The notes beneath the pieces are model-generated. The model was given only the letters and a program-made list of their open reading frames with translations, ran no database searches and was not told where the DNA came from. A program made the position numbers and the translations under genes. This document shows positions 1 to 6,975 of a stretch of DNA of 8,616 bases, piece by piece. Origin of the DNA: an uncultured Ruminococcus sp. (GTDB taxonomy: Bacteria > Bacillota > Clostridia > Oscillospirales > Ruminococcaceae); the NCBI GenBank assembly GCA_947174965.1, contig CAMWKY010000072.1:1-8616 (forward strand), written 5' to 3'. The stretch's first letter is position 1. Each line of letters opens with the position of its first letter.

Positions 1-66
1 GTTATAACAGCTTCTCTTGCTGTCGGAGCAGGTCTATTAAAGATTATGCGCAAAAAGAAAAAATAA
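1..66 (+). CDS. C-terminal end of an upstream protein with hydrophobic segment and lysine tail (partial)
   Basis: The window opens inside a reading frame that ends at TAA (64-66). The 21 visible residues run from a small-residue hydrophobic stretch (ITASLAVGAGLL) into a strongly basic end (RKKKK). This is the form of a C-terminal membrane anchor or the last part of a cell-wall sorting signal, with the positive tail staying in the cytoplasm. The sorting motif, if any, would lie before the window, so a sortase substrate cannot be told from a simple tail-anchored protein. No hairpin terminator is visible between this stop and the promoter at 81-109. The frame is in phase from base 1 and its codons are ordinary. 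Confidence 0.6.
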   Translation, partial: VITASLAVGAGLLKIMRKKKK

Positions 67-80
67 TTTTTCATTGCCCC

Positions 81-109
81 TTTACAAAAGCAAAATAATG
101 TGATATAAT
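81..109 (+). promoter_or_regulatory. Sigma-A type promoter of the pyr operon, extended -10
   Basis: TTTACA (81-86) is followed after exactly 17 bp by TATAAT (104-109), and TG at 101-102 gives the extended -10 form TGNTATAAT. Transcription would begin near 116, leaving an untranslated leader of about 155 nt before pyrC. This is the best promoter match seen in the window. It is read directly from sequence; activity is inferred. Confidence 0.8.
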
Positions 110-125
110 ATAAAGAAAAAACAAA

Positions 126-239
126 TTTAAAGTCAGGAGTTGAAATCAAATGATGAAAATAATCTGCTTAACAACTTGCATAAGCATAAAATCTTTTGAC
201 TACAATTCCCGACTTTTTTACTACAACTCCTAACTTTAT
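126..239. repeat. Three copies of a degenerate ~20-bp motif, one forward and two inverted
   Basis: A motif close to AAAGTCAGGAGTTG occurs on the plus strand at 129-142. It occurs on the minus strand at 224-237 (AAAGTTAGGAGTTG) and 203-216 (AAAGTCGGGAATTG). The two inverted copies lie in a 21-bp direct repeat, 199-218 and 220-239, sharing ACTACAA and ACTTT blocks. They may be copies of a dispersed repeat or the arms of a regulatory RNA. Confidence 0.6.
150..233 (+). CDS. Possible 27-codon leader peptide of the pyrC leader
   Basis: An ATG at 150 follows AGGAG (135-139) by 10 nt and opens 27 codons ending at TAA (231-233), 38 nt before pyrC. The peptide begins MMKIICLTTC and ends RLFYYNS, with three UAC and several UUU or UCU codons over U-rich RNA. 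In enteric pyrBI, a leader peptide translated over a U-rich stretch couples UTP supply to attenuation. A similar role is only an inference here. The frame could also be chance, since its length is unremarkable for AT-rich sequence and its start lies inside a repeat unit. Confidence 0.3.
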   Translation: MMKIICLTTCISIKSFDYNSRLFYYNS

Positions 240-271
240 AGGGGTTATTTTTCTGTAAAAACGGAGGTATT

Positions 272-1543
272 ATGAAATCAATTCTTATAAAAAATATCCG
301 TGCTGTTGATGCCGAAAAGGATTTTGTTTCGGATATTCTCATAAGTGACGGAAAAATAACATCAATCGAAAAAAATATAGCTGAATCTGCTGATATTGTA
401 ATAGACGGTACAAATCTTGTGCTTATGCCGTCACTTTTTGATATGCATGTTCATTTCCGTGACCCTGGGCTTACCCATAAGGAAGATGTATTGACTGGCT
501 GTTCGTCTGCTCTTGCAGGAGGTGTTACAGGTGTTCTTGCTATGCCGAATACTAAACCGCCGTGTGATAATCCTGACACTATCCGCTATATCATTGATAA
601 AGCAAAGGGTACTGGCGTTGACGTATACCCCGTTGGCTGTATCACCAAAGGAATGAATGGCAGTGGGTTGTGTGATTATGATGAACTCAAAAAAGCTGGC
701 TGTATATGTATATCAGATGACGGCAGACCAGTTGAAAATGCTGAAATGATGCGCAAGGCTCTTGAACTTTCAAAAGAAAACGGCTTGCTTGTTGCATCTC
801 ACTGCGAAGATTTGAGCATAATTGACGGTGGTATCATGAATAAGGGTGAGACTTCCGAAAAAATGGGTGTAAAGGGTATGGACAGGGCTTCAGAGGACTA
901 TATAACAGCTCGTGAGATGATTCTTGCAAAGTCTGCTGATGCACGTATACATATATGTCACGTCTCAACGGAGGGCAGTACAGCAATGATACGCTTTGCA
1001 AAGTCAAGAGGAGTGAAAGTTACCTGTGAGACTGCTCCGCATTATTTCATGCTTACAGATAAACTTCTTGAAAAGCGTGATGCAGATTATAGAATGAATC
1101 CGCCATTACGTACCGAAAACGACCGCAGAGCAATTATAGAAGGCATCAAGAACGGCACTATTGATTGCATCATCACCGACCATGCACCGCATACCGCAGA
1201 GGAAAAAGCTGATTTTGAGAAAGCCCCGAATGGTGTAGTAGGTCTTGAAACGTCACTAGCCGTAACTCTTACAGCACTCTATCATACTGGTGAAATCTCA
1301 CTTAATAAAGTAGTTGAACTTATGTGCGTGAATCCTCGAAAAATACTCGGTCTTGACGTTCCTGCAATAGAAATCGGCAGAAAGGCTGATTTGGTTATTG
1401 CAGATATTGACAGAAAGTGGACTGTTGAGCCTGAAAAACTTCACTCAAAATCGCATAATACGGTATTCAAGGGCATGAATCTTATTGGAAAGCCAGTTGT
1501 TACAATATCGGACGGAATTGTCCGCTATGATGAAAGAAATTAA
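272..1543 (+). CDS. pyrC: Dihydroorotase, class I
   Basis: This 423-residue enzyme catalyses the reversible ring closure of N-carbamoyl-L-aspartate to L-dihydroorotate, the third step of UMP synthesis, in the cytoplasm. It is an amidohydrolase-fold metalloenzyme. The metal and catalytic residues are all visible: HVHFRDPG (H59, H61), SDDG (D149/D150), SHCED (H177), ICHVST (H230) and ITDHAPH (D303). The substrate-binding MPNTKPP lies at 91-97. The C-terminal GRKADLVIADID (369-380) is the usual closing strand region of the composite beta-sandwich. Length matches class I bacterial enzymes, not the shorter class II. The Asp in SDDG rather than a carbamylated lysine also fits class I. GGAGG (263-267) lies 4 nt before the ATG. 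It is the first gene of the operon and is 15 nt from pyrF. Confidence 0.95.
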   Translation: MKSILIKNIRAVDAEKDFVSDILISDGKITSIEKNIAESADIVIDGTNLVLMPSLFDMHVHFRDPGLTHKEDVLTGCSSALAGGVTGVLAMPNTKPPCDNPDTIRYIIDKAKGTGVDVYPVGCITKGMNGSGLCDYDELKKAGCICISDDGRPVENAEMMRKALELSKENGLLVASHCEDLSIIDGGIMNKGETSEKMGVKGMDRASEDYITAREMILAKSADARIHICHVSTEGSTAMIRFAKSRGVKVTCETAPHYFMLTDKLLEKRDADYRMNPPLRTENDRRAIIEGIKNGTIDCIITDHAPHTAEEKADFEKAPNGVVGLETSLAVTLTALYHTGEISLNKVVELMCVNPRKILGLDVPAIEIGRKADLVIADIDRKWTVEPEKLHSKSHNTVFKGMNLIGKPVVTISDGIVRYDERN

Positions 1544-1558
1544 CGGAGGTAAAGAACT

Positions 1559-2485
1559 ATGTCATTTGACAGACTTATTGAGAAAATAATTGAACTTAAA
1601 AACCCTACTGTTGTAGGTCTTGACCCGAAGCTTGAATATGTTCCGAAGTACATTCAAAGACGTTATCTTGAAAAGGACGGTCTAACTCTGAAAGCGGCGG
1701 CTAAAGCAATCTACGATTTCAATCAGGCTATTATTGATGAAATTCATGACGTTGTACCCGCAATCAAACCGCAGGCGGCATATTATGAAATGTACGGTCA
1801 TTATGGTATACGTGCGCTTGAAAAAACTATCCGCTATGCAAAGCTTAATGGTATGTTCGTTATAACGGACGGCAAGCGCAATGACATTGGTGCAACAATG
1901 GAAGCTTATACAAATGCGCATCTCGGTTCAACTTCAATCGGTGAAAACTCAATGGAGGCTTTCGGTGCAGATGCTCTTACAGTAAATGGCTATCTTGGTA
2001 CGGACGGTATTGAGCCATTATTAAAAGTATGCAGGGAACAGGATAAGGGAATATACGTTCTTGTAAAGACCTCAAATAAGTCCAGCGGTGAATTGCAGGA
2101 TTTGAGACTTGAGGACGGTACACCAATCTATGCAAAAATGGGTGACTTATGCGAAAAGTGGGGTGCTGATACTATCGGCAAATACGGTTATTCAGCAGTA
2201 GGTGCAGTAGTTGGTGCAACATACCCTGAAATGCTTACCGAACTCCGACAGAGACTTCCGCACACAATGTTCCTTGTTCCCGGATATGGTGCGCAGGGTG
2301 GCGGTGCAGAGGGGCTTAAAGGCGGATTTGATGCAAACGGTCTCGGAGCTATAGTAAATTCAAGCCGTGCTGTAATGTGCGCATATAAAAAAGAGGAATG
2401 TGATGAGCGTGACTTCGCAAAAGCCGCAAGACGTGAAGTTATCCGCATGAGAGATGACATAACACAGTATATAAACCTTGAATAA
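1559..2485 (+). CDS. pyrF: Orotidine 5'-phosphate decarboxylase, group II
   Basis: This 308-residue cytoplasmic enzyme decarboxylates OMP to UMP, the last step of the pathway. The TIM-barrel signatures are present in order: VGLDP (19-23), AIKPQ with K70, ITDGKRNDI giving the catalytic D104-K106-D109 set, TVNGYLG (141-147), VLVKTSN (167-173), VVGATYPEM (217-225), LVPGYGAQGG (239-248) and NSSR (267-270) for the phosphate. The long chain, compared with about 240 residues for group I, and the DGKRNDIG form identify the group II family. GGAGGT (1545-1550) sits 8 nt before the ATG, directly after the pyrC stop, so the two are probably co-translated. No sign of damage or unusual composition was seen. 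Confidence 0.95.
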   Translation: MSFDRLIEKIIELKNPTVVGLDPKLEYVPKYIQRRYLEKDGLTLKAAAKAIYDFNQAIIDEIHDVVPAIKPQAAYYEMYGHYGIRALEKTIRYAKLNGMFVITDGKRNDIGATMEAYTNAHLGSTSIGENSMEAFGADALTVNGYLGTDGIEPLLKVCREQDKGIYVLVKTSNKSSGELQDLRLEDGTPIYAKMGDLCEKWGADTIGKYGYSAVGAVVGATYPEMLTELRQRLPHTMFLVPGYGAQGGGAEGLKGGFDANGLGAIVNSSRAVMCAYKKEECDERDFAKAARREVIRMRDDITQYINLE

Positions 2486-2498
2486 TAGGGGTTGGTGT

Positions 2499-2555
2499 AT
2501 GATTGTGTATAATATTGCTCTTTTTTCTTACTCCTCTTATAAAAAAAGAATGTAA
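2499..2555 (+). CDS. Possible 18-codon leader peptide upstream of carA
   Basis: AGGGG (2487-2491), overlapping the region just after the pyrF stop, is followed 7 nt later by ATG 2499. The frame encodes MIVYNIALFSYSSYKKRM and stops at TAA 2553-2555. It is translated over a pyrimidine-rich run (about 2517-2540). A terminator-like hairpin lies 40 nt downstream. Like the short frame before pyrC, it is rich in Tyr, Ser and Phe codons. Whether it is translated cannot be told from sequence; a chance frame of 18 codons is quite possible. Confidence 0.3.
   Translation: MIVYNIALFSYSSYKKRM
2508..2513 (+). promoter_or_regulatory. Isolated -10-like TATAAT before carA
   Basis: A perfect TATAAT lies 142 nt before the carA ATG, but no -35 hexamer is found at 16-18 bp upstream. 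It also lies inside the possible 18-codon leader frame, so both could not be used by the same transcript. A weak secondary promoter for carAB is possible. Confidence 0.2.
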
Positions 2556-2594
2556 TAGCCTCATATCCTATACCATAATAGTTTTAAATCCACT

Positions 2595-2622
2595 CATTGT
2601 CACAAAGGGGTGACAGTGTTTT
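2595..2622 (+). terminator. Hairpin with short T run between pyrF and carA (possible attenuator)
   Basis: CATTGTCAC (2595-2603) and GTGACAGTG (2610-2618) form a 9-bp stem with one U-G pair, around the 6-nt loop AAAGGG. It is followed directly by TTTT (2619-2622). The T run is short, so termination would be partial. It lies 33 nt before the carA ATG, which is the usual place for an attenuator controlling carAB. It could instead be a leftover terminator of the pyrC-pyrF unit. Confidence 0.45.
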
Positions 2623-2654
2623 ATAAATCTTCAAAAATTGAAAGGATTGGTAAA

Positions 2655-3761
2655 ATGTCTTTATTTAATCAATCAGAAAAAGCGTATCTGATGCTTGCAG
2701 ACGGTCAGATATTTGAGGGCAGAAGTTTCGGTGCAAAGGGTACTGTTATCGGTGAAGTAGTTTTTACAACTGGTCTTACAGGCTATCAGGAAACACTGAC
2801 AGACCCGAGTTACTATGGACAGATTGTAACGCAGACTTTCCCCCTTATCGGAAATTACGGCGTAAACAATGCCGACAATGAATCCGCAAAATCTTATGTA
2901 AGCGGATATATCGTTCGAGAATGGTGCAGTATGCCGTCAAATTTCAGATGCGAGGGCAATATAAACGACTTCCTTATCAAGCATAATATTATCGGCATCT
3001 GCAATATCGACACACGCCGTCTTACACGTACAATCCGTGAGACAGGTGTTATGAATGGCATTATAACTACTGAAAATGTCTATGAAAATAAAGAGAAATT
3101 TCTTGAAAAAATCCGTGCATTCAGTATAAAAGATGCTGTTAAGAGTGTTACTATTCCAGAAATCCGCACATATGAATCCGAACACAAGAAGTTCAGAGTT
3201 GTTTTGTTTGATTTCGGTTACAAGCGCAATATCCGTCAGGAGCTTATAAATCGTGGTTGTGAGGTTATTGTTGTACCAGCAAATACAACAGCGGAGCAGG
3301 TGAGGGGACTTAATCCCAATGGTATCATGTTCTCCAACGGACCTGGCGACCCATCTGAAAATACTGAAATTATCGCAAATATTCGTGAAATTCAGACTCT
3401 TGGCATACCGATTTTTGGCATCTGTCTCGGTCATCAGCTCATGGCTCTTGCCAACGGCGGGCGTACTGAAAAGCTCAAATACGGTCATAGGGGAGCAAAT
3501 CAGCCTGTTATCGACCTTGAAAGCGGTCTTACTTATGTAACAAGTCAGAATCACGGATATGCAGTTATCGGCGACAGTATTGACAGCGCAGTCGGCAAAA
3601 TCTCGCACATCAATGCAAATGACAAGACCTGCGAGGGTATCAGATATACTGCCGTCAACGCACGTACGGTACAGTTTCACCCCGAAGCACATAGCGGTCC
3701 TCTTGACACTGCATATCTTTTTGATGAATTTATAGAGACTATGGAAAGGGTTGGTGAATGA
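2655..3761 (+). CDS. carA: Carbamoyl-phosphate synthase, small (glutaminase) subunit
   Basis: CarA hydrolyses glutamine and passes ammonia through a tunnel to CarB, giving carbamoyl phosphate for pyrimidine and arginine synthesis. With the ATG at 2655 the protein has 368 residues, normal for the family. The N-terminal CarA-specific domain carries LADGQIFEG and TGLTGYQETLTDPSY. The C-terminal class I glutamine amidotransferase domain shows SNGPGDP (from about 227), FGICLGHQ with nucleophile C257, SQNHGY, and VQFHPEA with H342 and E344 completing the triad. A GTG at 2610 is in frame, but it lies in the hairpin stem and adds residues not expected in CarA. The ATG has AAGGA 8 nt upstream and matches the usual N-terminus. 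The stop is 1 nt from carB. Confidence 0.95.
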   Translation: MSLFNQSEKAYLMLADGQIFEGRSFGAKGTVIGEVVFTTGLTGYQETLTDPSYYGQIVTQTFPLIGNYGVNNADNESAKSYVSGYIVREWCSMPSNFRCEGNINDFLIKHNIIGICNIDTRRLTRTIRETGVMNGIITTENVYENKEKFLEKIRAFSIKDAVKSVTIPEIRTYESEHKKFRVVLFDFGYKRNIRQELINRGCEVIVVPANTTAEQVRGLNPNGIMFSNGPGDPSENTEIIANIREIQTLGIPIFGICLGHQLMALANGGRTEKLKYGHRGANQPVIDLESGLTYVTSQNHGYAVIGDSIDSAVGKISHINANDKTCEGIRYTAVNARTVQFHPEAHSGPLDTAYLFDEFIETMERVGE

Positions 3762-3762
3762 T

Positions 3763-6700
3763 ATGCCGTTGAGAAGTGATATAAAAAAAGTTCTGGTAAT
3801 TGGTTCAGGTCCTATTGTTATCGGACAAGCTGCCGAATTTGACTATGCAGGTACTCAAGCTTGCCGTGCATTGAAACAGGAGGGACTTGAAGTTGTCCTG
3901 ATTAACTCGAATCCTGCAACGATTATGACTGATAAGGCTATGGCTGACAAGGTATATATTGAACCGCTTACGCTTGATGTTGTGAAGCGCATTATTGAGA
4001 TTGAACATCCTGACAGTCTTTTGTCAACTCTTGGCGGACAGACTGGTCTTACTCTTTCAATGCAACTTGCGGAGGAGGGTTTTCTTGAATCCCATAATGT
4101 AAAGCTTTTAGGTGCAGACCCTGAAACAATCCACAAGGCAGAGGACAGACAGGCTTTCAAGGATACTATGGAAAAAATCGGCGAACCGTGCATTCCGTCA
4201 AAAGTTGTCGAGACTGTCGAAGATGCTATGGATTTTGCAAAGATTATTGGCTATCCGGTTATTGTCCGTCCTGCATTTACACTCGGCGGAACTGGCGGTG
4301 GTATTGCATATACTGAAACAGAACTGCATGAAATCGCAACAAACGGACTTCGACTTTCCCCGATAACTCAAATACTTGTTGAGAAGTGCATAAGTGGCTG
4401 GAAAGAAATAGAATTTGAGGTAATCCGTGACGGCAAGGGCAATGTTATAACAGTATGCTCAATGGAAAACTTCGACCCCGTAGGAGTTCACACGGGTGAC
4501 AGCATAGTTATCGCCCCTGCTGTTACATTGAGCGACAGAGAGTATCAGATGCTTCGTACATCAGCAATCAATATAATAAAAGAGCTTAAAGTTGAGGGCG
4601 GTTGTAACTGTCAGTTTGCACTTCACCCGACAAGTTTTGAATATGCCGTTATTGAAGTAAACCCACGTGTTTCACGCTCGTCAGCACTTGCATCAAAGGC
4701 TACTGGCTATCCTATTGCAAAGACAGCAGCAAAAATTGCTGTCGGATATACTCTTGATGAGATTATAAATCAGGTTACAGGAAAGACATATGCCTGCTTT
4801 GAGCCTGCTCTTGACTATGTTGTAATAAAGTTTCCGAAGTGGGCTTTTGATAAGTTTGTCTACGCAAAGAGAACTCTCGGTACACAAATGAAAGCAACGG
4901 GCGAAGTTATGGCAATCGGCACAAGTTTTGAACAGGCTATCATGAAAGCTGTCCGCTCAATTGAGCTTGGACTTGATACAATGAGCATGAAAAAATTTGC
5001 CGATATGACAGCAGACGAACTTCGAATAAAGCTCCATGATATAGACGACGAACGCTCGTTTGTTATATTTGAATCACTCAAAAAGGGTATAACTCCCGAA
5101 GAAATTCACAAAATAACAATGGTTGACAACTGGTTTTTATACAAGCTCCTAAATCTCGTCGAACTTGAAAAATGGCTTGCGGACGGTGAACTTACATCAG
5201 AAAAGTACGATATTGCCAAACAATACGGCTATCTTGACAGTACCATTGAACGTTTGTCGGGTCAGAAATGCCCGAAACATAAATCAGCAGTATTTAAAAT
5301 GGTTGATACCTGTGCAGGAGAGTTCAAAGCTGAAACGCCGTATTTTTACTCAACATTTGATGAAGAAAATGAAGCAGAGCAGTTTATTGAACGTCAGAAC
5401 ACGGGCAAAAAGAAAGTTGTCGTATTCGGTTCAGGTCCTATAAGAATAGGGCAGGGGATTGAATTTGATTACTGCTCCGTGCATTGCGTCTGGACACTTA
5501 AAGAACTCGGCTACGAAGCTGTAATCTGCAACAACAACCCCGAAACCGTCTCGACAGACTTTGATACAGGCGACAGACTTTATTTCGACCCACTCACAAA
5601 AGAAGATGTTGAAGCTATTATTGAGACTGAAAAGCCTTATGGTGTTGTTGTACAGTTCGGTGGTCAGACTGCAATCAAGCTTACTCGTCATCTTGCTGAT
5701 ATGGGAGTTAATATTCTCGGTACATCAGCAGATATGATTGATGCGGCAGAAGACAGAGAACGTTTTGACGAAGTACTTGAAAAATGCGGAATCCCACGTC
5801 CTGACGGTCATACGGTAATGACGACAGAGGAAGCTGTTGAAGCTGCTGAAATTCTTGGTTATCCCGTTCTGCTCCGTCCGTCGTACGTTCTTGGCGGTCA
5901 GAACATGATAATTGCGCACTCAAAATCTGATGTTATTGAATACATGGGAATCATTACAAGTCACATGATTGAAAATCCTGTACTTATCGACAAATATATG
6001 ATGGGTACGGAAGTTGAAGTTGATGCAATTTGTGATGGTGAGGACTTCCTGATACCTGGAATTATGGAGCATATTGAACGTGCCGGAGTTCATTCGGGTG
6101 ACTCAATTTCCATTTATCCTGCACAACATCTCTCTGATAGAATAAAGCGTATCATTGTTGAATATACAAGAAAACTTGCCAAAGAACTTAATGTAATCGG
6201 ACTGGTAAATATTCAGTATGTTGTCTATAACCACGAAGTATTTGTCATTGAAGTAAACCCACGTTCATCACGAACAGTGCCATATATAAGCAAAGTTACT
6301 GGTATACCAATGGTTGACATTGCAACAAAAATAATGTTCGGCGCAAAGCTGAAAGATATGGGCTATGAAAGCGGACTTTATCCGTCTGGTGATTATATTG
6401 CAGTAAAAGTCCCTGTTTTCTCATTCGAAAAGCTTACAGACGTTGATACAATGCTCGGACCTGAAATGAAGTCTACAGGTGAATGTCTCGGAATCGGCAG
6501 AAATCTTGAAGACGCATTATTAAAAGGTCTTATCGGAGCAGGTTTCGACCTCAAAAAAGAGGGTGGAGTGCTTATTTCCGTCCGTGATTCTGATAAACGT
6601 GAGATTCTGCCGATTGCTGATAAGTTCGAGCAGATGGGATTTGAACTTTATGCAACATCAGGCACACAAAGCTGTCTCACAAGAAATATGATTGCATCAC

Positions 6701-6954
6701 ATCTTGTACGCAAGATTTCTGACGGTGAGCCAAACGTTGTTACACTTCTTGAAAGTGGGAAAATTCACTATGTTATCTCAACTTCCGCAAAAGGCAGACT
6801 TCCTGAACGTGACAGCGTTAAAATGCGACGTAAATCAATTGAACGCTCTATATGTAGTCTTACAGCTATCGATACAGCAAAATCACTTGTGAAAGTGCTT
6901 GAATCGGGCAGGACTATAAAAGATGTTGAGTTAATTGATATAACCAAAATATAA
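3763..6954 (+). CDS. carB: Carbamoyl-phosphate synthase, large subunit
   Basis: This 1063-residue subunit uses two ATP to convert bicarbonate and CarA-derived ammonia to carbamoyl phosphate. It is a tandem duplication. The first ATP-grasp half (about 1-400) has GSGPIVIGQAAEFDYAG, LGGTGGG and EVNPRVSRSSALASK. After an oligomerisation region (about 400-550), the second half (about 550-930) has GSGPIRIGQGIEFDY and EVNPRSSRTVPYISK. The last ~130 residues are the MGS-like allosteric domain with SVRDSDK and YATSGT. Against E. coli UMP-site residues, K945, T965, T968 and K984 are kept, while S1006 and S1008 replace N1015 and T1017. ATG 3763 is chosen over an in-frame TTG at 3751 because MPLRSDIKKVLVIGSGP is the family N-terminus. 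GGTGA (3753-3757) inside the carA end is the likely ribosome site, implying translational coupling. Confidence 0.96.
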   Translation: MPLRSDIKKVLVIGSGPIVIGQAAEFDYAGTQACRALKQEGLEVVLINSNPATIMTDKAMADKVYIEPLTLDVVKRIIEIEHPDSLLSTLGGQTGLTLSMQLAEEGFLESHNVKLLGADPETIHKAEDRQAFKDTMEKIGEPCIPSKVVETVEDAMDFAKIIGYPVIVRPAFTLGGTGGGIAYTETELHEIATNGLRLSPITQILVEKCISGWKEIEFEVIRDGKGNVITVCSMENFDPVGVHTGDSIVIAPAVTLSDREYQMLRTSAINIIKELKVEGGCNCQFALHPTSFEYAVIEVNPRVSRSSALASKATGYPIAKTAAKIAVGYTLDEIINQVTGKTYACFEPALDYVVIKFPKWAFDKFVYAKRTLGTQMKATGEVMAIGTSFEQAIMKAVRSIELGLDTMSMKKFADMTADELRIKLHDIDDERSFVIFESLKKGITPEEIHKITMVDNWFLYKLLNLVELEKWLADGELTSEKYDIAKQYGYLDSTIERLSGQKCPKHKSAVFKMVDTCAGEFKAETPYFYSTFDEENEAEQFIERQNTGKKKVVVFGSGPIRIGQGIEFDYCSVHCVWTLKELGYEAVICNNNPETVSTDFDTGDRLYFDPLTKEDVEAIIETEKPYGVVVQFGGQTAIKLTRHLADMGVNILGTSADMIDAAEDRERFDEVLEKCGIPRPDGHTVMTTEEAVEAAEILGYPVLLRPSYVLGGQNMIIAHSKSDVIEYMGIITSHMIENPVLIDKYMMGTEVEVDAICDGEDFLIPGIMEHIERAGVHSGDSISIYPAQHLSDRIKRIIVEYTRKLAKELNVIGLVNIQYVVYNHEVFVIEVNPRSSRTVPYISKVTGIPMVDIATKIMFGAKLKDMGYESGLYPSGDYIAVKVPVFSFEKLTDVDTMLGPEMKSTGECLGIGRNLEDALLKGLIGAGFDLKKEGGVLISVRDSDKREILPIADKFEQMGFELYATSGTQSCLTRNMIASHLVRKISDGEPNVVTLLESGKIHYVISTSAKGRLPERDSVKMRRKSIERSICSLTAIDTAKSLVKVLESGRTIKDVELIDITKI

Positions 6955-6975
6955 TAAAAAAGGAGAATTTTAAAA

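Larger units (their letters stand above)
126..240 (+). promoter_or_regulatory. Leader RNA with two alternative long-range pairings upstream of pyrC
   Basis: Bases 129-142 (AAAGTCAGGAGTTG) are nearly complementary to 224-237 (13 of 14 pairs, one C-A mismatch). They are also nearly complementary to 203-216 (one mismatch, one G-U pair), where the stem runs into a T tract ending at 219. The two targets cannot pair at once. A small hairpin, TGCTTA 165-170 with TAAGCA 181-186, sits inside the loop. The upstream strand contains the AGGAG of a possible leader peptide. The arrangement resembles a terminator/antiterminator switch, but no recognisable PyrR-binding loop is present. Pairing is seen in sequence; regulation is inference. 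Confidence 0.4.

Noticed and set aside
110..271. PyrR-binding attenuator of the Bacillus type
   Set aside because: No match to the conserved PyrR loop sequence was found in this leader or in the pyrF-carA gap.
133..342. 69-codon minus-strand frame across the pyrC leader and start
   Set aside because: It overlaps the promoter leader and the pyrC start, and no supporting motif was recognised.
2610..2654. GTG start adding 15 residues to CarA
   Set aside because: It lies in the hairpin stem, and the extra residues precede the normal CarA N-terminus; ATG 2655 has its own AAGGA.
2937..3692. Long open frame of 251 codons on the minus strand
   Set aside because: It is wholly antisense to carA, whose motifs and length are certain, and its translation resembles no family.
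3751..3762. TTG start adding four residues to CarB
   Set aside because: It overlaps the carA end, and ATG 3763 gives the standard CarB N-terminus.
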